Shown one piece after another: positions 11,535 through 22,300 of a stretch of 64,000 nucleotides of DNA. Both the position numbers and the translations under genes were made by a program. The notes beneath the pieces are model-generated. The model made no database searches and was not told the origin of the DNA. It saw only the letters and a list, made by a program, of their open reading frames with translations. This stretch comes from Cryptomeria japonica (taxonomy: Eukaryota; Streptophyta; Pinopsida; Cupressales; Cupressaceae). The stretch spans positions 911,093,009 through 911,157,008 of the forward strand of contig NC_081414.1 in assembly GCF_030272615.1 (NCBI RefSeq). The letters run 5' to 3'. Each line of letters begins with the position of its first letter. Positions within the stretch are counted from its first letter, which is position 1.

Positions 11535-12226
11535 TCATGACAATGTCAATAGTCTCCCTGCATAGGAGTGCACAACTATCATCTGAATGAGTAACATATA
11601 TTTGCCTTCATTACAAGAAAGAGGTGTCCCCTGTGCAGAAAATTCTCCAAAGTAGGCTTGAGCATTCAAGCAATATGGGAATCGACATTTATAATGATAA
11701 AAGGGTAGTTCCTCATAAACACCTAGAAATTCCTTCAAGGATTCTTCTAAGGGGAATAAGTCCAAGGGAATCTCTACAGGTGATGTAGTAGTATCAATAA
11801 GTTATGGATGGACAAGCTTCAAAGGTGGGGGATCGACCGAAATCATGTTCACTATCAACCATGGTTTCACCTTTCATCTTGTATGACGGTACCCTAGTCC
11901 AGTGTTGTGGTGGCAAGGTTCAGCCTTTAAAGGGATCTGAATACTTTTCTCATTAGGCCCACAACCCCTTCCATCGTACTTAAGTTGAGAAATTATCTTG
12001 TATCCAAGACCATAGATCTCTTGAAGCTCCTTCCCTGATGGTGGCTTGGTATAGAAAATATGATCCACATGGTAAGTGTCACCCGACTTTATGGATGCAT
12101 AATCATCCTTCATAGCCGAACTAAATGCTATCTTTGGAAAACTCAAGTGGACATGATCTACTTTGTATTCACCAACATGAGAATCAATGAAGTCCAAAGA
12201 CCCCCAGTCTTCACCTAAGCATGCAT
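11535..12226 (-). pseudogene. Element B G-patch and pol linker
   Basis: The frame at 12197-11874 contains LKYDGRGCGPNEKSIQIP and NTGLGYRH, a glycine-rich G-patch-like motif that follows the protease in several Ty3/gypsy and retroviral polyproteins and may bind RNA. Frame 11765-11535 (MDLFPLEESLKEFLGVYEELP) is a Glu-rich linker leading to RT. K1 interrupts the region upstream; the first 149 bp beside K1 are duplicated on the far side of K1. Confidence 0.55.
12078..12226. repeat. 149-bp flank copy, left of K1
   Basis: Starts GTCACCCGACTTTATGG and ends CACCTAAGCATGCAT. A second copy of the same length lies right of K1 at 19537-19685, differing at roughly one base in ten. Far too long for a copia target-site duplication. 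Confidence 0.85.
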
Positions 12227-13648
12227 GGGGAGATTGTTAGCATATGGAGATGTTGATGAGATGAAGATGACCGGTAAAGTTGATGGAAATTGTTGGCTAG
12301 ATGATGATGATATAGTTTTAAGTTGTTTGATGAATTTATTTTTGTTGTCATTGATGGCAACCTTTTTTTCTTAGTCATCTAAGTCATCTAGACCTTCCGA
12401 TATAGCCTAATCGGTAGTGAAACTAGTTGACAACAAGGTAAACAGGAACAAAGCGATGATCAAGTAACTGGTACAGACGATTGGTGAAAAGTTAGACATT
12501 GCGGCTTTACAGGAGTGTTGAAGATAGGAACATGCACCTATGTTACAAACCAGATCAATAGATTTGGTGTATTGAGTGAGTTATGATTGATTATTGTGAA
12601 CTCTATGAAGAAGAATGTATACCAATAATAGATCTTTAACCGGTAATGATTTAAGGTTTGGCGGTGGATCTTATCATGATCATAACTTAGTGATGACATG
12701 TCAAAACCCATGCATAATGATAAGATGGTGTTTGAATGCATACAAGGATCAGATTTCTTGGGAAACACCAAAGTGCTTAGTAGAATGTGACAAGGGTTTG
12801 ATTGCTTATCAAATTGATGTGCGATGATCATTCAACGATGGAAATTGTCTAAAAATTTTTTGTAATGATCTATAATATATTTTGGCAAATTGTTTTGCCA
12901 CGCTAAATGTAAATTCATTGTAGTTTGAATGTAGTTAGGGTTATGTAGCCAACCTAACTGAAAAGTGTATTTAGGGCTAGTTGGAGAAGAGATTTTGTGT
13001 CGGTGATTTGAGGAGAAGGTATTTTTGAGCCAAATTGAAGTGTCTACATGTGTGTAGCAGAGTTGTGCTGAAAAATATTTGTTCTAGCAAGCAAGGAAGT
13101 GTTGTGATCATATCATTTGCCCTGTTGTTCCCTAACAGTTACAACAGTCTGAAATCCCTTAACTAGGTAGATCCTAATAGGTCTTATATTATAAATCCCT
13201 TCATTGGGTGGCTCATTCACTTGAGTTTGAAATCATCTAAAAAGGTTACTCCTAATAGGGTAAAGCTTCTAACAGGGCTAAGGCAAAATCCTTTAACTGA
13301 GTGACTCCTAACATGGTCTGCTCTTAACCGGGCTAGGCCTTTAACTGAGCGCATTTCAAAAGAGTGCAAATATTTTGTGGGTGCTAATTCCCACGGTGGT
13401 TTTTCCCATTTGGGTTTCCACATGAAAAATATTTGTGTTCATATGGTGGTTGCATTGTTGATTTGAGCATTTGATATATTTAGTTTGTTAACATATTAAT
13501 GAACACTTGAGTGAATAATTTGTTAAATCTGGTTAAGAAGATTGTTTGAGTAGTTACTGGTACAAGTTTTTGTAGTATTACAAAAAAATTTAACTACTTA
13601 TTCACCCCCCCCCCCACTCTTAGTAGTTACTAAATCCTCATAATAACA
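12227..13648 (+). repeat. Left (5') LTR of K1, truncated at its start
   Basis: Begins GGGGAGATTGTTAGCATATGG and ends CCTCATAATAACA, followed by the primer site. The U5 side carries repeated TTAACNGGGTGACTCCTAACAGGG-like units (about 13150-13350) and a poly-C run near 13606. It lacks the first 28-30 bp seen in the right LTR. Confidence 0.85.
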
Positions 13649-13650
13649 AT

Positions 13651-13662
13651 TGGTATTAGAGC
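13651..13662 (+). other. Primer binding site of K1 (initiator tRNA-Met)
   Basis: TGGTATTAGAGC two bases after the LTR. It differs in one base from TGGTATCAGAGC, the standard copia site complementary to the 3' end of initiator tRNA-Met. Confidence 0.85.
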
Positions 13663-13712
13663 ACTAGCTCCTCTTTGTGCAGAAGCTTAACCGCTTGAGG
13701 TAAAGATCCAAG

Positions 13713-14826
13713 ATGATGAAGAAGGAGGGTCCTAAGTTCACAAAGGATAACTATAGAATTTTGAGCAAAAAAATGAAGATCTACATCAAAGGTATGGGGC
13801 CATGGTTCTGGGAGAATGTGGTTAATCGGTACACACCTCCTACTGGTACTCTAACTGCAAATCAGTTTAAGGAGCAACAAGATAATATTCAAGAATTGGA
13901 AGCCATTGTAAGTACTCTTTCCGATTCTGAGTATATTTATGTTCATGGTTTAGAAACCGCTTATGAAGTATGGGAAAAGTTAAAGTTGATTTATGGTGGA
14001 GATGAGAATGTGCAAAAATCTAAAGAAGAAAGCCTAAGAGGCAAGTTTGATGATATGAGGATGATGGAAGGTGAGAACATCACCCAGTACAGACAAAGAA
14101 AAAAAGTAGTCGGAGGAATCAAAAGTGTTGATGGAACCATTGCAAAAGACACAGTGGTAAGTGAAATGCTTAGAACCTTATTGCCTACTTATGCTATTAG
14201 AGTATCTGCTATCCAAGAATTGAGGTCAGTCAACAAAGATAAAGTTACAATTGATTCATTGATAGGCAAGCTTACTGCTTTTGAATTGAATAGCTTTGAC
14301 AATAGTGTACCTAAAGTAGAATCTGCTTTCAAAGAATCAGTATCTAATGCACTGTTAAGAAAAGAAAAGAATGAATATAGGTCAAGTCATTATGGCAGTG
14401 GTAATGAAGAAATGGATGGTGAACATAATTTGATGAAAATTGAGGCTTTATTGGCAAAGAAACTTCCTAGAGCCACCGGTAAGTACAAAGGCAATATTCC
14501 TCTTAAGTGCTTCTCATGTAACAAAATAGGACATATTGTTGCTAATTATCCTAATAGTGATCAGAAGGAAAAGTTCAGAAAATTTAAGGGAAAAGGTAAG
14601 AAACAATGCTATGTTGTTGTAGATGAAGGTGTTACCAATGAGGAATTAGAGGATGAAGATAATGAGGAAATTGTTTTTGTAGCAGTTAAGGAAGATCTCT
14701 CTGACAAGAAAGCTTTAGTGTCCCATATTGACAACAGCGATGAGTGGGTTTTTGATATTGGTTGCTCACACCACATGACCGGTGACAAGAACAAGTCATC
14801 TCACTTGAAGAATTTGATGGTGAAGT
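13713..14826 (+). CDS. K1 Gag with degenerate zinc knuckle, running into protease
   Basis: A 371-codon frame. The N-terminal part (GPKFTKDNYRILSKKMKIYI, residues 5-25, then YEVWEKLKLIYGG) is the copia Gag capsid region (UBN2/DUF4219 type). At about residue 266 is CFSCNKIGHIVANY, a CCHC knuckle in which the last Cys has become Tyr, which should impair RNA binding. The frame then enters protease with WVFDIGCSHHMTG, where the active-site D-S-G is D-I-G, predicted to be inactive. It ends at a TAG at 14826-14828 inside protease. The first ATG is 50 bp after the primer site and fits a normal start. Confidence 0.8.
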
Positions 14827-14827
14827 A

Positions 14828-16173
14828 GTGAGATTTGGCAACAATACACCATGCTTGGTAAAAGGTAAAGGTTCAATTTCATTAAATGGAAAAAGTAATG
14901 TTGATGATGTGTATTGGGTTGAAGGATTCAAGCATAACTTGTTGAGTGTTGGTCAGCTAAATGATAGAGGTTATCATCTTGAGTTCAATAATGGAGTGTG
15001 TAGGATTTTAGGAAGCAAAGGAGAATTGATTCAAAAGGTAACTTATTTCATCTGAACACTGATGTTAACAGTTGTTTGGTTGCAAAAGTTGAGGACAGTT
15101 GGTTATGGTATATAAGATTTTGTAAGGAAAATTTTGATAATTTGGTTGAGGTCAGCAAGTCAAGTATGTTTAGAGGTATGCCACAACTAGTCAAACCAGA
15201 CAATGTGATTTGTAAGGAGTGTCAGTTGGGTAAGATGACTACTTCCTCTTTTGAAAAGAAAATCATTTTCTTCTGAAAATATTTTAGATTTGGTGCACAC
15301 TGATTTATGTGGTCCTATGATGACTAGGATTTTTCAAGGTGATAAATATTTCATGATATTTACTGATGATCATTCAAGAATGATGTGGGTTATTTTTTTA
15401 AGGAGAAGTTTGATGCTTTCATCAAGTTTAAGGCATTCAAAGACTTAGTGGAGAAAGTAACCGGTAAGAACCTAAAGTGCCTGAGATCTGACCGGGGTGG
15501 AGAATTCACATCACTTGAATTTATGAAATATTGTGATGAGAATGGAATAAACAGACAACTATCTGCACCAAGGACACCACAACAGAATGGAATTGCAGAA
15601 AGGAGGAACCAAACCATAGTTGAAGTTGCTAGAACAATGTTGATACAAGGGGATGTACCTAAAATATTTTGGAGAGAAGCAGTCAACACTACAATATACA
15701 CAATGAACCAGGTATTGGTCAAGAAAGGCAATGACAAAACTCCCTATGAATTATGGTATGGTCATACTCCTAATGTTAGTCATTTCAAAGTCTTTGACAA
15801 CAGGTGCTACATAAAGAGAGATGAGTATACTGGAAAGTTTGATCCTAAAAGTGATGAAGGAAATTCCCTTGGTTACTCAACTAAGAGAAAAGCATTCAAG
15901 TGCTTTAACAAAAGAACCAAGAAGATTGTGGAAAGTGTTAATGTGAAAGTTGATGAGTATTTTGACAAATCTAATGATACCAGCAAGTCTGATGCAGTAG
16001 ATGAACAAAAGCTAGTAACCATTAAACCGAAAGTTCAAAATGATGTTGAGCATAACAATGTGGAGGATACTACTCAACCGGAAGATGGAGATGAAGAAGA
16101 AGAACAAGAAGAAGCTTCTATACCGGAACTGGTTATACCTAGATATGTAAAGTTGAATCACTCCGCAGAATAG
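14828..16173 (+). pseudogene. K1 protease end and integrase, frameshifted
   Basis: Three overlapping frames. 14828-15055 holds the rest of protease and leader (VYWVEGFKHNLLSVGQLNDRG). 15076-15276 is the GAG-pre-integrase zinc domain with ICKECQLGKMTTSSF. 15251-16173 is the integrase core: VHTDLCGPM (first Asp), LRSDRGGEFTS (second Asp) and PQQNGIAERRNQTI (Glu), then FKVFDNRCYIKR and an acidic tail (EEEEQEEASIPE). Frame shifts near 15055, 15260 and 15400 mean no continuous polyprotein. Confidence 0.85.
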
Positions 16174-16298
16174 ATAATTGGAGACAGGAATACTGGAGTA
16201 CAAACAAGAAGAAATATCAAAGAAAGTGCTTGTCTAATTTCCACAGTTGAACCTAAGACAGTAGGGAAGCTCTCAAGGATGATGATTGGATAAAGGAT

Positions 16299-16907
16299 AT
16301 GAATGAGGAGCTTGATCAAATAGAGAAGAACAACACTTGGTCACTTTTCCCTAGACTGACTGATAAAAATGTGATTGGTACTAAGTGGGTGTTCAGGAAC
16401 AAAGTGAATGAAGATGGTGAAGTGATTAGGAATAAGGATAGACTAGTTTGCAAAGGATATGCACAAGAAGAAGGCGAGGATTATGGAGAAACCTTTGCAC
16501 TGATTGCTAGACTTGAAGAAGTAAGAATGCTACATGCATTTGAAACATTCAAAGGATTAAAGGTATACCAAATAGATATAAAGTCTGCATTTTTTAATGG
16601 AATTCTAGAAGAAGAGGTTTACATTGAACAACCAGATGGGTTTGCATTGACTGAAGACAAGGACATGGTGTGCAAACTTCATAAAGCTTTATATGGATTA
16701 AATAAAGCTCCAAGGGCATGGTATGAGAGACTCCATTCACACCTGATAAAGATTGGATTTCAAAGAACCAGTGAGGATATCAACATTTACTTGAAGACAG
16801 AAGGGGACAAGTTATTGATTGCAGAAGTGTTTGTAGATGATATCATATTTGGAGGAGATGATGACATGAGTTTAACTTTTGCAAAAGAAATGAAAAAGGA
16901 GTTTTAA
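16299..16907 (+). CDS. K1 reverse transcriptase (RVT_2 type)
   Basis: The frame starts before the conserved NNTWSLFPRL segment. It shows VIGTKWVFRNKVNEDG, VYQIDIKSAFFNGILEEEVYI, LHKALYGLNKAPRAWYERL and the catalytic VFVDDIIFGG (F-V-D-D in place of Y-V-D-D). These are the ordered motifs of copia RT. The frame ends in a TAA at 16905-16907 just before the RNase H part, so RT and RNase H are separated. 16174-16298 also belongs to the same coding region but is broken. Confidence 0.85.
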   Translation: MNEELDQIEKNNTWSLFPRLTDKNVIGTKWVFRNKVNEDGEVIRNKDRLVCKGYAQEEGEDYGETFALIARLEEVRMLHAFETFKGLKVYQIDIKSAFFNGILEEEVYIEQPDGFALTEDKDMVCKLHKALYGLNKAPRAWYERLHSHLIKIGFQRTSEDINIYLKTEGDKLLIAEVFVDDIIFGGDDDMSLTFAKEMKKEF

Positions 16908-17750
16908 ATGTCTTGGATAGGAGAAATCAAGTTTTTCATTGGTTTGCAGGTCCAACAGATGACATGAGGAATCTTTATCGGCCAGTCCAAATATGTGAAG
17001 GAGGTATTAAACGCCTTTGGAATGGAAGACTCTAAACCAGTTGGAACCCCTATGGTTACTGGTTGTAGATTATCCAAGGAAGATGATTCAGATCCAATGG
17101 ATGAAACTGGGTATAGATTAATGATTGGGAAACTACACTATGTTGTTCATAGCAGACTGGATATTGCTCATGCAGTTGGTATAGTGGCTAGATTTCAAAA
17201 AAATCCTAAAGATACTCATATGGTTGCAGTGAAGAGAATTTTCAAGTATCTTAGAGGAACTATTGATTATGGATTATCGTATCCATACAAAGGAAAATTC
17301 TCTTTGAAAGTGTTCACAGATGTTGATTGGGCTGATAATATAGATGACTGGAAGAGCACAACCAATGGTGCATTCTTTCTAGGAGGAAGACTAGTATCCT
17401 GGACTAGTAAGAAACAAAGTTGCATTTCTCAGTCTACAACAAAAGCAGAATATGTGGCTACATCTATGAACTGTACTCAAGAAATATGGATGAGACATGT
17501 ATTAGAAGGATTCAAGGAGACTATGACAGAATCAGTGGTCATATATTGTGATAATACAAGTGTAATAAGCATTTCAAAGAATCCTGTATTACACACTAGG
17601 ACAAAGCATATTGAACTGAAGTATCATTATTTAAGAGAAAGATTGCAAGAAAAGCAAGTTGGGATGGAACATGTGTCAAGGAGCAATTGGCTAATATCTT
17701 CACTAAGCCATTGCCTAAGGAAGCCTTTGAGTATCACAGAGGTAAGCTAG
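16908..17750 (+). CDS. K1 RNase H
   Basis: From about 16995 the frame gives GMEDSKPVGTPMVTGCRL, YRLMIGKLHYVVHSRLDIA and YLRGTIDYGLSY (the RT-RNase H connection), then the RNase H core: VFTDVDWADNIDDWKST (first Asp), SQSTTKAEYVA (Glu), VIYCDNTSVISISKNPVLH (Asp) and TKHIELKYHYLRE. All catalytic acids are present. It degrades the RNA of the RNA-DNA hybrid during cDNA synthesis. The upstream join to RT carries a stop. Confidence 0.85.
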
Positions 17751-18106
17751 GGGTTATACCTGTACTAAAGGTCAACTAAGATGTTGTTGCAACATCAATC
17801 TAGTGGACTAATTAAAGATCTTTCAATGTGGATTGATGAGAAGAGGGCTATTCCTCAGGGGGAGCAATAGAGATGAAGAAAAGACTAGCAACAAAAGGTG
17901 AATTTGACACTTTGCACCTTTGGAATTATTGTTAAAGGGGGAGAAGAAAAGTGATAAAGGAGGAGAAGAACAATGAAGAGCAGAAAGAGAAGAATGATGA
18001 AGGGAGAAGATCAAGTACAATAGTAATAACAGTTAGAGTTCCAGTTTTGCATGATGAGATTTTGGTGAACTTTTGGTATTGATATTTTGATGTTGCCATC
18101 AATGCC
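17751..18106 (+). other. K1 3' untranslated region
   Basis: Contains CAGGGGGAGCAATAG and GTTAAAGGGGGAGAAG purine runs (17855 and 17930) as possible extra polypurine tracts, and GATGTTGCCATCAATGCC just before the main tract. No gene. Confidence 0.5.
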
Positions 18107-18118
18107 AAAGGGGGAGAT
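18107..18118 (+). other. Polypurine tract of K1
   Basis: AAAGGGGGAGAT directly before TGTTGGCATA. A second GGGGAGAT followed by TGTTGGCATATGG lies 36 bp further on. Confidence 0.8.
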
Positions 18119-19534
18119 TGTTGGCATAACTGATGAAGATAATGATGGGGAGATTGTTGGCATATGGAGATGTTGATGAGATGAAGAAGACCGGTAAAGT
18201 TGATGGAAATTGTTGGCTAGATGATGATGATATAGTTCTAAGTTGTTTGATGACTTTATTTGTGTTGTCATTGATGACAACCATGTTTCTTTAGTCATCT
18301 AAGTCATCTAGACCTACCGGTATAGCCTAACCGATAGTGGAACCAGTTGACAACAAGGTAAATAGGAACATAGTGATGATCAAGTAACCAGTACGGACGA
18401 TTGGTGAAGAGTTAGATGTTGTGGTTTTACAGGAGTGTTGAAGACAAGAATATGCACCTATGTTACAAACCGCATCAACAGATTTGGTGTTTTGAGTGAG
18501 TTACGATTGATTGTTGTGAACTCTATGAAGAAGAATGTATACCGGTAATGATTTAAGGCTTGGCGGTGGATCTTATCATGATCATAACTTAGTGATGACA
18601 TGTCAAAATCCATGTGTAATGATAAGATGGTGTTTGAGCACGTACAAGGATCAAATTTCTTGGAAAACAACAAAGTGCTTAGTAGAATGTGAGAAGGGTT
18701 TGATTTCTTATCAAATCGATGTGCGGTGATCATTCAATGGTGGAAATTGTCTAAAATTTTGTTGTAATTATATGTAATGTATTTTGGCAGATTGTTTTGC
18801 TGCACTAAATGTAAATTCATTGTATTTTGAATGTAGTTAGGGTTATGTAGATGACCTAACTAAAAAGTGTATTTAGGGCTAGTTGGAGAAGAGACTTTTT
18901 GTCAGTGATTTGAGGAGAACGTATTGCCAAACTAGATTGAAGTGGTTGCATGTGTGTAGCAGAGTTATGTTGAAAAGGATCTGTACTAGAAAGCAAGGAA
19001 GTGTTGTGATCAAATCATTTACCTTGTTATTCCCTAATAGTTACAACAGTCTGAAATCCCTTAATCGGGTAGATCCTAACAGGTCTTATATTATAAATCC
19101 CTTCACCAGGTGGCTCATTAACTTGAGTTTGAAATCCTCTAACAAGGTTACTCCTAACAGGGTTGAGGAAAAATCCCTTAACCAGGTGACTCCTAACAGG
19201 GTTTGCTCTTAACCGGGCATATTGTAAGCTATTAACCGGGTGCATTACAAAAGACTGCAAATATTTTGTGGGTGCTAATTCCCACCGTGGTTTTTCCCAT
19301 TTGGGTTTCTACAAAAAATCTCTATGTTCATATGGTGGTTGTATTGTTGATTTGAGCGTTTGATATCTTTAGTTTATTTACATATTTATGAACACTTGAG
19401 TGAATGATTTGTTAAATCTGCTTAAGAAGATTATTTGAGTAGTTACCAATATAGTTTTTTGTAGTATTGCAGAATTGTTTAACTACTGATTCATCCCCCC
19501 CCCTCTCAGTAGTTACCAGATCCTCATAATAACA
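18119..19534 (+). repeat. Right (3') LTR of K1
   Basis: Starts TGTTGGCATAACTG directly after the polypurine tract and ends CCTCATAATAACA. The body from 18155 aligns with the left LTR at about 90% identity by eye. It has the same TTAACCGGGT/CTCCTAACAGGG units (19050-19250) and a poly-C run near 19495. Confidence 0.85.
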
Positions 19535-19536
19535 AC

Positions 19537-19685
19537 GTCACCCAACTTTATGGATGCATAATCATCCTTTGTAGCTGAAGTGAATGCTATCTGTGGAAAA
19601 CTCAAGTGGACAAGATCTACTTTGTATTCACCAACATGAGAATCAATGAAGTTCAAACAACCCTAGTCATCACCTAAGCATGCAT
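19537..19685. repeat. 149-bp flank copy, right of K1
   Basis: Diverged copy of 12078-12226; the sequence then continues as element B on the minus strand (AACTCTCGATGG). Confidence 0.85.
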
Positions 19686-20490
19686 TAACTCTCGATGGAG
19701 AAGATGATTTTACTAGAGATTGTTGTTTAAATGAAAGCTCCAACATTTCCATCTTAGGAGTGTCAATCATGAGAGACTCGGATGACTTCTCCTTTTCAAA
19801 GACTTCCTTAGGGATCTCTTCTTTCTTACACTCTTCCTTTTTAGGGGAGGTGGCAGAAGTAGAAGTTATCACCAAAGAAGATAAACTTGGTACCCAATTA
19901 TGAAACAAGGGTGCAGCGTAAGCCTGACTCATTGCAACAATTTGACATAACTGCATAGCCTTAGGGTCAGCCCTAATTGTGACAACCTAGTTATTAGCTA
20001 CGAACTTCACTGCTCCATGAAGCGTAAAAGATACAACTCCCAAGGCATGAAGCCAAGGTCTACCTAGAAGAAAGTTGTATGATAAAGGTCTTGTCATAAC
20101 GTGCACAAGGGTTGGTATAGTTACCGGTCCAACCTTCAAGAACATTATGACAGTCCCTACAAGGGTTTTTCCACAGTTGTCAAAACCTTGAATGTACAGA
20201 GAGGATGCTGCCAAAGATTTCGGATCTACCTTGATCTTCGATAGCAAGTCCAGTCCGCAAACATTAAGTGCACATCCAGTATCAACAAGCGTTCATTTGA
20301 TACCCACACCATTCACATGGACAATAATCATCAAAGGATCCACTAGATTCCTCACCTTGGGGGGAGGAAGTTCATGCAGATAGAAAGTAATATTCGATGA
20401 ATCTGCACAAATATGATCCATCAATGCATTCACGTCAGTCAGTCTCATAGAGGAAGGTAGCAAGATCTTTTGCAAAGCTTCCTGCAGCAT
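19663..20490 (-). pseudogene. Element B protease and flanking linker
   Basis: Minus strand. Just upstream of 20247 reads TLVDTGCALNVCGLDLL, a genuine D-T-G protease active site, followed by DNCGKTLVGTVIMFLKVG and SYNFLLGRPWLHALGVVSF with the conserved LGRPW. Before it (20490-20293) is ALMDHICADSSNITFYLHEL, the usual capsid-to-protease linker. After it (19956-19663) is a Lys/Glu/Ser-rich stretch (SPKKEECKKEEIPKEVFEKE) that leads, beyond K1, to the G-patch. A stop at about 20290 splits protease from the linker. B keeps D-T-G where A and C have D-G-G, so B is a different subfamily. Confidence 0.75.
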
Positions 20491-21060
20491 ACCTTGGTAT
20501 ACCAGGGTGGTTTGAAGTAAATCCCATAGTGAGATCTTAGCAGGAGTAACCTTAAGTTTCTCGATAAAATCATAATCACTCGGTCACTTGTTCGTTGGTA
20601 CAGGTGCCTTAGGAAGAGTTGGTTGAGAAGGTGGTAAAGAAAATTATTGTTGTTGTCTAGGAACTTTCTTGTTACTATGAGTGTTATACGTGTGTGCAAT
20701 AATGTTATAAGATGATTGTTTAGATTGCACAAATATGGCATACAGATTGAAAGCTTCTCCTTTGAAAGGCTTTCAATTAATGGACTTAACCTTCTTGGGA
20801 GAAGGACTAGCTGCCATCACATGAATGAAAGATCTCTTAGGCCTTTGAGGGGCTATGGAGATGATAATGACATTCACGGATGCTTTCTCTTTGCAAGAGG
20901 ATGTTGAGGAAGATGACTCATCGTTTGCACTCCTTTTTGGAGGAGGTGCATCAAGGAAGTCGTCTAAGACTTCATCCAACATATCGAAGTCATCTTTCAA
21001 GAATGCCTTATCAAAGGCATTAAACTATGGCAGGAAGAAATCTAACATTTAGATCATTCA
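20491..21060 (-). pseudogene. Element B Gag C-terminal remnant
   Basis: Minus-strand frames give KLKVTPAKISLWDLLQTTLV near 20570, the typical 'IPAKISL.DLL' link between Gag and protease in this lineage, and further up an acidic Ser-rich segment (FDMLDEVLDDFLDAPPPKRS). No capsid signature or zinc knuckle is visible, so most of gag is lost. Confidence 0.5.
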
Positions 21061-22300
21061 CATCAAGTTCACCAAAATGTAATGGATGAAATTTACCACC
21101 TCAAGGATGATGAATCCACAAAGGGGAGATTATCCATCCAATTACCTCTACGAACAGGTGTAACACTGAGTCAGGGGATAAAAAGAATGCTCTGGGTCTG
21201 TCAAAGAATCGAGACGAACCTCTGGCAAACTCTGCGAGGTTCTATAACTGAGACAATAGTGTGGAACCCAGACTGCAATGCAAAACACACACTACAACGT
21301 GGTGCGCTAGTGTCCTGAGAGACGCTCAGATCTGGGACGCCAGTGTGCAACGCTGTCGTCTATGAGTCCTGCAAACACTAAATCTCAAAATCCAAGCATT
21401 GTACTAAACCTATACCTATGCACACTAGAAAGGGGAAAATATTGGGGCTGTATAGGAGCCTACCTCAGTCAAACCCCCGTTTAGGTATTTTCACCACCAC
21501 AGACAACCAGATTAGTACAAATTGGAAAAATAGATAACCTGGAATAAATTGGTAAATTGATAAATAGATGCAAGAAGAAATCTAATTCCTATTGCATGCA
21601 AATGAATATTGGAATATTGGTAAATACACTTATTAATGCAAAGGACTCATTGCATGAAAGTGAAATAAAGAAAGAGTAAGTTTGGAAATCAAACCCTCCT
21701 TGATACTTGGTGTTGCGAGTGTGATGAAGCTCACTTGGTAGATGAATTGGTAATAAGCTGCCATGAGGTCGGGAAGCTTGATGTTGGTATTGATAGCTTG
21801 TCTTTGATGTTGATTTTTCTTGAGAGAGCTTGAGAGAGCACAAAGATCAAGATAGACAAGAACCCAAAGTGGGAACCCTTTCAAATGAGTTGAAGAGGTT
21901 TTTTAATTTGAAGCAAGCATGGGGAGCCATTACGGCATGACGCGGGCCAAGGCACACACGTCGGTGTGCATCTGAGTCAATGACACTTTAGAATTCTAAC
22001 TATTTTTCTAGACGATAGCATGGTGCACGGACGTCCTTGCGTCGCGTTGTCGTCCATCGGGAATAGGCCCCAAAGGGTTGGCAGGGCTAAGCAATTATCC
22101 TTGGAATGAAGGCCTTACGATGACAAAATGTTACAATTTTGATCACAAGGTCATCATAAATGTCTTAGGCATCATGCACAAGTGTCATAAATGCACTGGG
22201 TACAATTTAGGACACTACAAAGCCAGAAGGCTTGCTTGGTTGTATTCAATTTATGCTTCAATATTTGAATAGAAAATCCTCTATATTTCTTGCATATTTT
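21061..22300 (-). other. Probable leader and 5' LTR remains of element B
   Basis: 21270-21360 read on the minus strand has AGCGTTGCACACTGGCGTCC and GGACACTAGCGCACCACG, short words like the leader arrays of other elements. Further up, the minus strand looks like an LTR R/U5 region (CTCTCTCAAGCTCTCTCAAG near 21830). No TG...CA boundaries or primer site could be fixed. Confidence 0.3.

Larger units (their letters stand above)
12227..19534 (+). mobile_element. Element K1: Ty1/copia LTR retrotransposon, complete but inactivated
   Basis: LTR, tRNA-iMet primer site, gag, protease, integrase, RT, RNase H, polypurine tract, LTR in the order gag-PR-IN-RT-RH that defines copia. The LTRs differ at about 9% of positions by eye, so the insertion is much older than E1 or E2. 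The left LTR lacks about 30 bp present at the start of the right LTR, and the flanks carry a 149-bp duplication instead of a clean 5-bp TSD. Confidence 0.9.
7088..21060 (-). mobile_element. Element B: Tat-lineage Ty3/gypsy retrotransposon, interrupted by A and K1
   Basis: Minus-strand order is a gag remnant (about 21000), protease with DTG (20300), G-patch (12200), RT (11400-10860), RNase H, a second RNase H (about 10050-9730), integrase (9400-8246), then the tail of an antisense gene. The second, 'archaeal-type' RNase H between RNase H and integrase is a hallmark of the Tat lineage (Ogre, Retand, Grande). K1 splits the region between protease and G-patch; A cuts the 3' side at 7087. Many stops and frameshifts show it is old. 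The 5' LTR could not be delimited with certainty. Confidence 0.75.
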
